A stretch of DNA of 64,000 nt, taken from Rhinopithecus roxellana. Taxonomy: Eukaryota > Chordata > Mammalia > Primates > Cercopithecidae. Positions 21,861 through 31,394 of the stretch are shown piece after piece. Location of the stretch: NCBI RefSeq assembly GCF_007565055.1, contig NC_044552.1, positions 35,334,069 to 35,398,068 on the forward strand. Direction: 5' to 3'. The notes beneath the pieces are model-generated. The model saw only the letters and a program-made list of their open reading frames with translations, searched no databases and was not told where the DNA came from. Position 1 is the first letter of the stretch; the number at the start of each line of letters is the position of its first letter. A program made the position numbers and the translations under genes.

Positions 21861-22320
21861 CCCGCCTTAGGTAGCCCAGCGGGCGGGCGCCGGGCCAAGG
21901 CCGCCCTGGGCAGGGCCTTGCTGGCGCTGACAGAGCCTCGCGCCCGCGGCCCAATTAGCGCGCGGCGCGAGGGACGCTGCATCTGGAATTGCGCTGCGCT
22001 CACGGCCAAGGCCGATTGTTTAGTCTGCGCGGCGGGGCGGGCGGCCCGTGCGGTGGCCCCACATCTGGAGCCTCGGCCAGACGGCCCTGCTGGCGGCTGG
22101 CCGGGGTGCGTGTGCATTTTTAACTCTGGGATTTGCTGACAAGTTAAGAAGTCAGAAAGTCAGTGACGGCGGGAACTGGCGAGGCACTCAAGGAAGGGAG
22201 GGGCAGGCGGAGGCTCGGGCGCATCGGCCGCGGCGGAGACATGCCCGGGGGCGCGCACAGCAGCTCAGTGCTTTGGCCCAGCGCGGCCTTCGCTCAGTCT
22301 ACCCCCACCTGTAGCTGCCC
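21861..22320. promoter_or_regulatory. CpG island 2 with enhancer-like words
   Basis: CpG-dense GC-rich DNA containing CCCAATTAGCGCGCGGC, two CATCTGGA E-box-like words (21,979 and 22,061), GCCGATTGTTTAG, and at its right edge GCATTTTTAACTCTGGGATT and GACAAGTTAAGAAGTCAG. The mix of CpG density with homeodomain/E-box words fits a developmental promoter or CpG-rich enhancer. No TSS can be fixed from sequence alone. Confidence 0.6.
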
Positions 22321-22499
22321 AGAGCCGCAGCCACGCGTTGACTTTTCTTCCTTCCCGGTCTTTATCCTCTCCCACTTCTCCTTTCTCTTTATTTAGTCCC
22401 TGAACTATCCCGAAATCCCACACTTCCCAGCTGGCCAGAGCTCCTTGGAGGTCAGCCTCTAAGAGGGAAGCCCTGGAATCTCAGGGCTCCCACGCTCTG

Positions 22500-22605
22500 G
22501 AGGAAACACACAGAGGGCCAGAGAGGGCCAACAAATTGCCCGGAGGTGGCTCGGTAGTTAAGCGGCAGAGCTAGGACCAGAGGCCAACTCTCTTGACCCC
22601 TAATA
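22500..22605 (-). repeat. MIR fragment
   Basis: GCCAGAGAGGGCCAACAAAT, GTTAAGCGGCAGAGCTAGGA: minus-strand MIR. Confidence 0.65.
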
Positions 22606-22704
22606 GGGCTCTTGGCACAGCTCCAGGTCCCCCTTGGGGCTGATCCAATGTGAGCATTCTCACATTGTCAGAGTTCCTTCCCATCCTTTAAAAACGTGCT
22701 TTTG

Positions 22705-22870
22705 CACTTCCACTCATTCATTTCACAAATATCTGTAGCACACTGTGTGCCCAGCCTGGGAAACACAGCCGTAAACAAGACAGGCATGTCCTGGTGCTGC
22801 AGAGCTTACATTTTAGTGGAGAAGACAGAAATGTTAGACAGACAGAAACTACGTAGCAAACAAACTATCC
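22705..22870 (-). repeat. L2 LINE 3' end
   Basis: CACTCATTCATTTCACAAAT, ATCTGTAGCACACTGTGTGC, CAGAGCTTACATTTTAGTGG: minus-strand L2. Confidence 0.8.
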
Positions 22871-22899
22871 AAAGTTATAAACTATTGAGGAACAGGAAC

Positions 22900-23140
22900 A
22901 AAATTGCTAATGTTTATTGAGTAACTATTGTGTGCCAGTCACCATTATAGATATTTTCATTGTAACCAACTGATCAAATCTTCATTATGTCCTCATGAGG
23001 TAGGCATGTGTCCCTGTTTTGCAGATGGACAATTCGAGGCTGAGAGAATTACATGATTTATCCAAAGTCACACACGTGCACAGGTGGTGGAGCTAAGGTG
23101 CAGATTCAGGTTTGACTTCAAAACCAGGGCTCTCGCTCCA
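22900..23140 (-). repeat. MIR SINE
   Basis: Near-complete: GTTTATTGAGTAACTATTGTG, CCTCATGAGGTAGGCATG, TTTTGCAGATGGACAATTCG, AAGTCACACACGTGCAC. Confidence 0.85.
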
Positions 23141-23259
23141 ACAGTGGGCTGCAAGGGCTTAAAGGACAATGGTACAGTTGTCCAGAATTGGGTAATTGAC
23201 ATCCAGGTGGTATACAATTTATTCTCAGCAGCAAAACAAGTATTTACCAGGCCACTGCT

Positions 23260-23400
23260 GTAAAGATCATTACTAGCATTTGTGTACTGCTTTCTTATTT
23301 ATAAGCCATTTTCACTTGCATCATCTTCTTTAATCTTCACCACAACTTAGAGATGTAAGTATGATTATCATTTCCATCTCTGCCTCTGGAAACTAAGACC
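23260..23400 (-). repeat. MIR-like fragment
   Basis: CATTTGTGTACTGCTTTC, ATCTTTAATCTTCACCACA and TGTAAGTATGATTATCATTT are minus-strand MIR phrases. Confidence 0.65.
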
Positions 23401-23679
23401 TGCCACGTTACCCAAGCTTCACTTGAGTTTTAAGAGCACTCCCTGCCCCAGCACTCTTTCTCAGTAACAGAGAGCTCCATTTCTTTCTACATTTGGCCTA
23501 GTTTTTCCTTGTTCTGTTTTCCATGGAAATAGAGCTTAGTGCTCACCCTCATCCCCAGAAAATAGTGACTACATCATGCCTTTGAGATGTTTCCCCCAGG
23601 AGCAAGTAGAGACTTTGTAATGTGCCATGGACTCTCAGCACAGCGTCCTGGTGAACCAGCCTGCTTTTCTCGTTGTGCA
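23401..23679. other. Unassigned intergenic DNA
   Basis: Unique-looking sequence immediately left of the hairpin at 23,680. Confidence 0.4.
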
Positions 23680-23718
23680 GCCAGGCAGACCTAACTGTTT
23701 AGGTCTGCCTGGCAGACC
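23680..23718. repeat. Overlapping perfect inverted repeats
   Basis: Arm GCCAGGCAGACCTAA (23,680-23,694) and its exact reverse complement (23,699-23,713) with loop CTGT. A second palindrome overlaps the right arm: GGTCTGCC (23,702-23,709), T, GGCAGACC (23,711-23,718). Three related arms in 39 bases. Confidence 0.97.
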
Positions 23719-23734
23719 CACAAAGCCACACAGG

Positions 23735-23845
23735 GTTAGAGACCTTGGGTTCTATCCAGCCTCTACTGTGTGACCCAGCAGGTCGCTTACCCTCTCTGGA
23801 CTTCAGTGTCCTCCCCTTTGAGATGGGAGATTTGGGATAGAGCAA
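23735..23845 (+). repeat. MIR fragment
   Basis: TTCTATCCAGCCTCTACTGT, GTGACCCAGCAGGTCGCTTA, CTGGACTTCAGTGTCCTCCC: plus-strand MIR. Confidence 0.75.
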
Positions 23846-23952
23846 ATTTACTTTTCTTGGGTCACGAACTCCTTTGAGAATTTGCTGGAAGCTTCAGGTC
23901 ACCAACTCAGAGTGGCTTATGTGTACACGTTTACTCAAGCACTCCATTTTTA

Positions 23953-23981
23953 CATACACACACACACACACACACACATAT

Positions 23982-24020
<39 letters not shown>

Positions 24021-24310
24021 TTCATTTTGAGATGGAGTCTTGCTCTGTCTCCCAGACTGGAGTGCAGTGGCGCCATCTTGGCTCACTGCAACCTCTGCCT
24101 CCCGAGTTCAAGCGATTCTCATGCCTTAGCCTCCCGAGTAGGTGGGATTACAGGTGCCCACCATCACACCAGACTAATTTTTGTATTTTTAGTAGAAACA
24201 GGATTTCACCATATTGGCCAGGCTGGTCTCAAACTCCTGACTTCAGGTGATCGGCCCACCTCGGCCTCCCAAAATGCTGGGATTACAGATGTGAGCCACC
24301 ATGACTGGCC
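23953..24310 (-). repeat. Alu with compound (CA)n(TTTA)n tail
   Basis: Minus-strand Alu body about 24,028-24,310, preceded by (CA)n (23,955-23,978) and about 11 TTTA units. Similar CCATTTTTAC / CCATTTTTTAC sequences flank the whole, so the two microsatellites lie inside the insertion and grew from its A-tail. Confidence 0.92.
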
Positions 24311-24960
24311 ATTTTTTACTTATATTTTTAAGGGACTTAAGGAGTCTTAAGGGTTATCCGTGGGCTCTCTAGGGATTCCAAGACCCCCACCCCCACCCCT
24401 CCCACCGCCAAGTTTGGAATTGCTGTACAAAATGGTTTTTACACTCATGAGACATCCATAAAACCCACTACTGACCTAGGTAAAAAGAACCACAGGACAT
24501 CCCTGGTAAGCAGATAAATGTAGGATCCTTTTCACTGAGGAGTCAGCAGATCTTACTCCTGTGGCATTTTCTTTTTCCATGTTTTACCTTTGGGGTTGGC
24601 TTAGAATAGGAAGAGGCAGGAGTCATCCCGCCAGTGCCAGGGGAACACACCTTTGTGCTTTGGCCACAGAGTGAATAACATAACTAGGTACCTCTCGGTT
24701 GGATCATGCCTAGATAGGGGAACCTTCCCCTCCCCTACACACATCATCATCATCATCATCACAGCCACTTCTTACCTGTTCTGAGCATTCCCCAAATGTC
24801 ATTCCAGCTTGTTCCAACCTGGCTATGGCATAAGCAGAGAAGGTAGAAAGGTCTCAATTTTATAGAATATGTGGTCCAGAGTTGTCCTATGTCTTGCTTA
24901 GCATCACACAATGAATTAAAAACTGAACAATAGGGAGAGTCCAGGTTTTCCCAGCTCTAA
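24311..24960. other. Unassigned DNA with short simple repeats
   Basis: Contains a C-rich stretch near 24,382-24,410 and (ATC)6 near 24,742-24,761. A MIR-like region near 24,840-24,940 (ATTTTATAGAATATGTGGTC, TTGCTTAGCATCACAC) is too diverged to place firmly. Confidence 0.5.
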
Positions 24961-24964
24961 TATC

Positions 24965-25035
24965 AAACCTCCTTTTGGTCCACAAATACTTACAGTGTGC
25001 GTACTGTGTGCAAAATGCCATGCTGGAGGCTGTCA
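24965..25035 (-). repeat. L2 LINE end fragment
   Basis: TCCACAAATACTTACAGTGT and GCGTACTGTGTGCAAAATGC match the minus-strand L2 terminus. Confidence 0.65.
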
Positions 25036-25039
25036 GGGC

Positions 25040-25547
25040 TTGAAAGGTGATGATTCAGCAGAGGATGCTGTTCGTGCCTCACTCCATGTCCTCTAGCCCA
25101 CTTCTCCACTCATTCGCCACTGTGATGGGAAGGTGTCAGCAAGCCCAGGAATTGTCCACTCTAAGCAGCCTTTCTGCTTCTCACCTGCAGGGTTTCTCCA
25201 GTGCAGGGGCCAAGGGAGCTTTACTCAGCCTGCAGGACAGCTGGGATTTAACACTGCAGGGGCAACCCTCAAGTTATTAATAAGAGATAAGAATGGGTGG
25301 ATAAGCAACCTGGCTGCCTTGGGACTCCGTGGGACAATTCCGTGGTGTGTTCTCATGATTCCTCAGTGAGCCCCCATTGCCCCCAATGAAACTCAATCAT
25401 TAACCACTCTTCACTGGCTTTTCTTCTATCCCATCCTTATCTCACTTCCGCATTGCCTCCCTCCAGCCTCCAGTGATCACCTCCTCAGTAAACTACCTGC
25501 ATGCAAGTCTCAGGGTCTGATTTCAGGGGAAACCAAAGTAGGACATG
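25040..25547 (+). repeat. Old LTR (ERVL-type, unnamed family A), copy 1
   Basis: The end CTCCTCAGTAAACTACCTGC, CAAGTCTCAGGGTCTGATTT, GGGGAAACCAAAGTAGGACA matches two other window copies (53,790-54,272 plus; 55,186-55,622 minus). A polyadenylation-like segment followed by a conserved tail suggests a solitary LTR. It resembles LTR33-type ERVL LTRs in my memory, but the name is uncertain and the 5' boundary is approximate. Confidence 0.5.
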
Positions 25548-25564
25548 CAGAGACACGCGTGCAG

Positions 25565-25586
25565 ACACACACACACACACACACAC
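25565..25586. repeat. (CA)11 microsatellite
   Basis: Pure CA run after GCAGACACGCGTGCAGA-type sequence. Confidence 0.95.
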
Positions 25587-25639
25587 CTCTGTGAAAAGAC
25601 AAGGCACAGAGAAGAATCATTCCCAGTCATGACTGGGTG

Positions 25640-25885
25640 GCATCAATAATAAAGGCTAACATGTCCAAAGCTCTAAGACTATGCTCCTCACTTTGCTAAG
25701 CACATTCTACACTTGCTTCATTTATTTATTTTTATTTATTTTTTATTTGGCAGGCGAGAAGTAGGCATCATAATTATATCTATTACATAGAGTAAGAAAC
25801 TGAGGCTGAGAGATTAACCTGCCAAGGTCCCTTAGCTAAAAAGCCTGGCTGTGTACCCAGACCTATCCACCTCCCAAGCAAGTGT
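25640..25885 (-). repeat. MIR with internal T/A-rich expansion
   Basis: AATAAAGGCTAACATGTCC, CTTTGCTAAGCACATTCTAC, then an ATTTATTTATTTTT expansion (25,721-25,747), then AGTAAGAAACTGAGGCTGAG and CTAAAAAGCCTGGCTGTGT. Confidence 0.75.
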
Positions 25886-25904
25886 CTTGTAAAGACTGCC
25901 TAGG

Positions 25905-26265
25905 CTGTCTGTGGCTGATGCTACAGGAATAGAGCCCAGAGAGGACTAGGGATGGGGAGACTTCCTAGAGGAGGTGGGGTTTGGCTTGGCCTTGAAGGAC
26001 AAGATAGCCTTCCACTTCTACCCATCCAGGGCAGGCCGTATGGAAAACAGAGAAAGTTCTAGGCAAAAGATGAAGAACTTTGAAAACAACAGTGAGGAAT
26101 TGGGTCGAGCTAGCCAGGAATGTGTCTTGGAGCAGGTTGAGGCCAGGCTGTGGAGACCAGAATGTCAGCCAGCAAGGTGGCCTCTTCCCCACAGCAGCCC
26201 AATGGCCTCTGTTAGAGAGGGCTCACCAGGAACAGAAATGGTGGAGGCTGGGGACTAGATAGCAG
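25905..26265 (-). repeat. L2 LINE fragment
   Basis: GGGGAGACTTCCTAGAGGAG, TTGGCTTGGCCTTGAAGGAC, GAATGTGTCTTGGAGCAGG, ATGGTGGAGGCTGGGGACTA: minus-strand L2 3' UTR. Confidence 0.75.
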
Positions 26266-26339
26266 TCCTGCTCAGGCATAGAGGGCAGAGAGCTCACACC
26301 TGGTCTGCACCCCATTTCCTGGCCAGGCACCCCTGGTCT

Positions 26340-26570
26340 CAATCATCCCCCATTTCCAAGTAGTAAATAGATGTATAAAGCAACCGTTTCCATTTAAAGC
26401 TCTGCAGACCGTAGGGAGGAGGGCCTGCAGGCCATCTGGGCCCTTGTTTGGCAATGTTTGTGCTCACAACAAACCTGATAGACAGAGATTTATCGCCGTT
26501 TTCATTAGCTGGGGTTGGTTTGGTTTGCTGCTTTTCCACCCTCTCCCCGCTATACACACACTCCCGAGTT
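26340..26570. promoter_or_regulatory. Candidate conserved noncoding element
   Basis: Repeat-free. Words include AGTAGTAAATAGATGTATAA, CAACCGTTTCCATTTAAAGC, AACCTGATAGACAGAGATTT, and CGCCGTTTTCATTAGCTGG. The balanced non-repeat texture with GATA- and homeodomain-type words suggests an enhancer. Confidence 0.4.
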
Positions 26571-26727
26571 ACAGATTTATGGTGGGTGGGAGGACCAGGG
26601 ACTCAGAGAGAGGGGAGGAAGAAGGCCGAGCAAGGTATGGACTTGAAGCAAAGGGGATGGGGTGGGGATTCGGAGGATGAAGAGGTGGGGGTGGTGAGGA
26701 GTGCACCAGCTCTAGAGAAAAGACTGA

Positions 26728-26761
26728 GCGTGTGTGTGTGTGTGTGTGCGCGCGCGTGCAC
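26728..26761. repeat. (TG)n tract with CG core
   Basis: 34 bases of alternating purine-pyrimidine: GCG, (TG)9, (CG)4, TGCAC. The Cys/Val-rich frames over it are not genes. Confidence 0.95.
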
Positions 26762-27004
26762 TAGCATGCATGTTAGAAGGTGGCTGAAAGACACCTGCAG
26801 CCACATCCCCTCAACACACACATACACGTACATCTCATGATCACCGTAACTGTTGAGCATAGAAGCTGCTGAAATTCTAAGCTATCACCACCAGCACTGG
26901 GCCCAAGGCCAGGAGGGATGCAGACCTTTGGCAAGCTCAGGGTCCACTCTGGTCTGACCGTATTTAACAAATGTCTATGTAGCATTCCTTCTGTCCTGAG
27001 ACAG
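26762..27004. other. Unassigned intergenic DNA
   Basis: No recognised gene. TTTAACAAATGTCTATGTAG near 26,963 is a faint L2-type end. Confidence 0.4.
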
Positions 27005-27056
27005 ATCTTCACTAATTTATCTAACTAGTGAAATTAGCTATCTTCACTAATTTCAC
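27005..27056. repeat. Direct plus inverted repeat cluster
   Basis: ATCTTCACTAATTT occurs twice (27,005-27,018 and 27,040-27,053). Between them GTGAAATTAG (27,028-27,037) is the exact reverse complement of CTAATTTCAC (27,047-27,056). Confidence 0.95.
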
Positions 27057-27269
27057 CCTTAAAGCAACCCTCCAAAGAGGACACTGTATCATTTCCCTAA
27101 TGCTGGTTCTTTCCCTCCCCTCACAGCAGGGTATACACACCACCCATCTCTGTAGGAAGGGGCCTAGACTTGAGTTCCCAGTTGTAAATATCATTTTGCC
27201 CCTTGGTGCTCCTGTGAAGTTCCCGTGGGCATCCCCTGAGGACCCCTTCTTGGGTTCTTTGCACTCCCT

Positions 27270-27475
27270 CTCCTCCAGCACTTCCCATCCCCAGCCAGGC
27301 TGGCTCCTTCCCTGTCTGCATCTTTTCTCACACAGTGTCTCCTGCCCAGTGTGCCCTCCCCACACCTTCACTCATCAAAGTCCTTCTAGCCTCGCAGCCC
27401 ACGTGGACTGCCTCTGTGAGGCCATTCCTGAGCTGTCCCCTGAGGTTCATGCCTTCAGTGAAAGACACTGAGAGC
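27270..27475 (+). repeat. L2 LINE fragment
   Basis: CTCCTGCCCAGTGTGCCCTC, ATCAAAGTCCTTCTAGCCTC, CTCTGTGAGGCCATTCCTGA follow the plus-strand L2 3' UTR (correspondence with 'aggaagccttccctga'). Confidence 0.7.
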
Positions 27476-27629
27476 CGCCCTTGGGGATCATCCTGAAAGA
27501 AGAGGAAGAAACCAGAGAAGGTTGGCTCCTGCCTCTCACAAGCAGAGTGGCTCTACTTTTCATAGCAGAGCTCTGTGTCAGATTTCATTAGAGCTAATTT
27601 TAAGAGGAAAAACAAGGTTTAACCCAGTG

Positions 27630-27890
27630 ATCAGTTCTAACTGTCTCATTTCACAGGTGAGAAACCAAGATCAGAGAGGGTGAGTGACTTGTCCAAGTCA
27701 CACAGAGTTCTCGTCAGGGCCACAGGGCCAGGCTCTCCGACACTGTTTCCATGGGATAGTTTCCCCAGAGTGTATGCCCATCCTGCTAGGAAACTGGAAG
27801 CTCTCGAGAGCAAGGACCAGGACGTGGCATCTCTGTCTCCACTCAACAAGCATTTGATGCCTGAGTGTTATTTCACAGGCATTTGATCCC
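27630..27890. repeat. MIR (minus) followed by L2 end (plus)
   Basis: 27,630-27,720: CTCATTTCACAGGTGAGAAA, TGACTTGTCCAAGTCACACA (MIR, minus). 27,775-27,890: CGAGAGCAAGGACCAGGACG, TCCACTCAACAAGCATTTGA (L2-like, plus). Confidence 0.65.
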
Positions 27891-28140
27891 CAAGGCTGGC
27901 AGCTTTGGGAGGGTCCATGTTATCAGCTTGCTTCCACAGCCCCCAGGTAGGGACAGGCTGTAGGGCTGAGATGGGGCTGGAGTGCGGAAGGGGGAGTTCC
28001 TTGTCCCTATAGGATCCCCTCCGTCTGGACCACTCACTGCCAAACAGAGCTCTCTGCCTCAGGATTTTCAACACACAAAGCACCTGTCTTTCCAGATCCA
28101 CCCATAGTCATGTCCCTTGAAAAGAAAGGGTTGATGGGTG

Positions 28141-28164
28141 GGTTGGTTGGTTGGTTGGTTGGTT
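28141..28164. repeat. (GGTT)6 microsatellite
   Basis: Pure GGTT units after an imperfect GGGTTGATGGGTG start. Confidence 0.95.
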
Positions 28165-28369
28165 GCCTGGAAGGCCCTTAGCTATAATCTGAAGGAAACC
28201 AAAAGAACTTCCTCTCCCCAACAAACCAGAACATCAACCCACCGTCAGCCTGCCTCAGTGTCTACTGTCCCATCAGAGTGCCTCCTGTGGGACATGGCCT
28301 TGGCTCCAGAAAGTCCCACCTCTTTCCTAAGCAGGAGTGTCCCACTAGTTCTGACTAACGCAGGACTCA
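28165..28369. other. Unassigned intergenic DNA
   Basis: No recognised repeat or gene. Confidence 0.4.
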
Positions 28370-28620
28370 TCGAAGTCAAGAGTGGACTCTGGAGCCACAC
28401 AGTCTTGGATTCTAGTCCAAGATCTGCGGCTGAGAAATACTAAAATACTTAACCTCTCTCTGCTCTGGTCTCCTCTGGGAAATAGGGATAAGAATATCTG
28501 GAACAGTGCTCAGAGGATTATTAAGTGAACAATTTGTCTCAACTTCCCTGATGGAAAAAAAAAAGGATTGAATGAGATAACCTGTTGGGGCACTCAGCAC
28601 AGCACTGGGCCCACTGATAT
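28370..28620 (+). repeat. MIR SINE
   Basis: AGTGGACTCTGGAGCCACAC, TTGGATTCTAGTCCAAGATC, TAGGGATAAGAATATCTGGA, CACTCAGCACAGCACTGGG. A local A-rich insertion splits the 3' part. Confidence 0.85.
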
Positions 28621-28914
28621 CTTCCTGTGAATGAGGTCCTCCAGGATTAGCAAGTGGGTTGCGTGGCAAAGTCCCCAGGGAATGAGAGGATGGAGCTGGT
28701 GGAGCTTAAAGACACAGAGAACAGAGGGAGTTAACCCAGGCCACAGACAGCCCTGGTGGAGGAGGGGGAACAGCTTGTTCACTGAGCCCCCATCTGCTAT
28801 GGGGGATCTTGAAAGTGGGAGGAGAAAAGTCTGGCACCAAAACCAACGTCTCCTTCTCTGATTTGCCAGGAGCTGCCCCTTAGCTGGGCTTAAAAGTTCC
28901 TTCCAAGGGGTCAT

Positions 28915-29130
28915 TTCACATAACAAACTTTCATAGAACTCACTACATGCCAAGCACTACATCTTCCCCCAGTAAACTAGGCAGTTGAGGTCATTAGGGA
29001 TTATTATTGTTATCTTGTCTTACAAGAAGGCGGCCGATTCACCAGGAGCTAGCAACCTGCTGGGGCCACACAGTCCTAAAGAGCAGAACCAGGCTTTGAA
29101 CCCAGGCAGTCTGCCTGCTCTTAAACCCCT
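28915..29130 (-). repeat. MIR SINE
   Basis: ACTACATGCCAAGCACTACA, TTATTATTGTTATCTTGTC, CCAGGCTTTGAACCCAGGCA: minus strand. Confidence 0.85.
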
Positions 29131-29985
29131 GGACACTGGGTCAGCTTCCTCGCCAGCCGTTGGCCACACCTCCAAAGCCCTCTGCAGTCAGTTGCCTGAC
29201 CAACCTTTTCCCTCCTGGGGTCTCATCAAGTCTGCATTTCTCACTGTCAGGCTGGGATCTGATTCTCTTTCCAGTTCGATGGAAATTACCAGGGTCCAGG
29301 GGCCCAAGGTTGGGGAGATGGGGGAGGGTGAACAAGACAAATAAGACATAATCCGAGCCCTCGGGAGTTTTCCACTCACCCCTCTTAGACCAAGCGAAAG
29401 TACAAATGGAGGCCCACATTCCATATGTCTAAATATTTAAAAGTTAAAAATCAAGTTAACAAACTGTTTAATAAAATGTGTTCTATTCTCCTAGGCTGAC
29501 ACATACACCTTCTAAAGATCTGGAAGGCCAGATTTGAATTTAGAGTTCTCAGGCTTATCGGAGTTCTGCACAGGGACACCGCACAGGAAGAAACTCCCTC
29601 TGCTCTCCCCGAGCCCTGCCCTCAGCCTGCCTCTTCTCTTCCCATCCCACCTTCACCTTAAACTAGGGCTTCAAGAGCACGTGTGTGGATACTCCAATCT
29701 GCACACGAAACTGCTGACCACATGCCCCACACTCAACTCACAGCCAAGACACAGGCTACCCTCTGGAGGTTGGACCTGGGGAGGTGACCTGCAGAGGTCC
29801 TGGATGCAGGGTACAGGCCCTTAGGGCAGGGATTTCTAGGGCGCTGGGTATCTGGAGCATGGTTCAGGAGTGGGGGTGGCTCCCTGCTTCTGGACAGACT
29901 CCTACACTGTGAGGAGGGCCAAAGGAAGGCCCTAAGTGTAGGGCCCCTTGTCTAAAGGCACTGGAGCTGAAGGTGGGTCACTCTT
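29131..29985. other. Unassigned intergenic DNA
   Basis: Mostly unique. An AT-rich pocket at about 29,420-29,490 (TCTAAATATTTAAAAGTTAA, TGTTTAATAAAATGTG) could be a small regulatory element. No gene is supported. Confidence 0.45.
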
Positions 29986-29989
29986 TATT

Positions 29990-30600
29990 CCTTCTGCTTT
30001 CTAATCCCTTTGTCTGATCAGCCAACTCTGAACATCCTGGCAACTTTCCTTTCTAAACAGTTCTCCAAGCCCCATCACAGCCCCTCTAGTCCAGGCCACT
30101 CTCATCTATCACCATGTCACCACAACAGCTTCCTAACTGGTCCTCCAGGCCCCAGTCCTTCACCCACCCCTCCACAGCCAGTGATCTTTTTTGAACACAA
30201 ACTGGATCACGATGCAGCCATGCTTAACACTCTTCTGTGGCTCCCTGCTGCATACAGAATTCCCAAATTCAACTTGGCCATTGACCTTGGTGTCCAGCCC
30301 CTCTCAAGCCCTCCAGCCTCAGCCTGCCCTACTCCCTGCCTCTAAATGATGCTCTGGCCTGTCTATGCTGCCCCCAGGTCCCTGCAAGACATGAAGTACA
30401 CACTGCAGTGTGTGCTGCTCCTCTGCCCCACTTTCTCACCTCCTGTCTCTACAAATTCAATCTTCTTGAAGATTTGGCTTCATGGTCAAACCTGCAGCAA
30501 TCCTTTGTTGTCAACAGCCCACTCCCGCCTCCAGGTCTGGCAGGGAGTCCCCGGCCTGTGCTCTCATACTAGTATCTACACTCTGTTATAACTATCACTA
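29990..30600 (+). repeat. L2 LINE, long 3' segment (copy 1)
   Basis: GCTTCCTAACTGGTCCTCCA, TGGCTCCCTGCTGCATACAG, AATTCCCAAATTCAACTTGG, and CTCCAGCCTCAGCCTGCCCT are the plus-strand L2 3' region. Proline/serine-rich frames through it are not genes. Confidence 0.8.
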
Positions 30601-30751
30601 ATTTAACCACTTCCCAATACCCCGACCATTGCCATCTCTTGCCTGGACTATTGCAGTGGCTCCCGAATTATTCTCCCTGCTTCCACTCTTGTCCCTTCCT
30701 CCAGGCTGTCCTCCACCAGCAGCCAAAGTGAGCCTTTTAAGACATGCGTTT

Positions 30752-31039
30752 GGCCGGACGTGGTGGCTCACGCCTGTAATCCCAACACTTTGGGAGGCCG
30801 AGGCAGGTGGATCACCTGAGGTCGGGAGTTCAAGACCAGCCTAACCAACATGGAGAAACCCCATCTCTACTAAAAATACAAAATTAGCCAGGGTGGTGGT
30901 GCATGTCTGTAATCCTAGCTACTCGGGAGGCTGAGGCAGGAGAATCGCTTGAACCCGGGAGGCGGAGGTTATGGCGAGCCAAGATCGCACCATTGCACTC
31001 CAGCCGGGGCAACAAGAGCGAAACTCCATCTCAAGAAAA
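30752..31039 (+). repeat. Alu, first of a same-target tandem pair
   Basis: GGCCGGACGTGGTGGCTCAC to AACTCCATCTCAAG. Target AAGACATGCGTTT upstream (30,739-30,751) recurs as AACACATGTGTTT at 31,041-31,053. Confidence 0.95.
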
Positions 31040-31053
31040 AAACACATGTGTTT

Positions 31054-31340
31054 GGGCTGGGCACGGTGGCTCACACTTGTAATCCCAGCACTTTGGGAGG
31101 CCGAGGCAGGCGGATCACCTGAGGTCAGGAGTTCGAGACGAGCCTGACCAACATGGCGAAAACACATCTCTGCTAAAGGTATAAAATTAGCCAGGCATGG
31201 TGGCACGTGCCTGTAATCTCAGCTACCAGGGAGGCTGAGGCAGGAGAATCGCCTGAACCCGGGAGGCGGAGGTTGCAGTGAGCCAAGATGACGCCACTGC
31301 ACTCCAGCCTGGTCAACAAGAGCAAAACTCCGTCTCAAAA

Positions 31341-31392
<52 letters not shown>
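31054..31392 (+). repeat. Alu with a 50-A uninterrupted tail, second of a pair
   Basis: AluS-like body (GGGCTGGGCACGGTGGCTCA to CTCCGTCTC), then AAAAAT and an unbroken run of 50 A (31,343-31,392). The target copy AAGACGTGTTT follows at 31,391-31,401. Confidence 0.95.

Positions 31393-31394
<2 letters not shown>

Noticed and set aside
23953..24030. CA and TTTA microsatellites as independent loci
   Set aside because: Both lie inside the Alu insertion and are its evolved tail.
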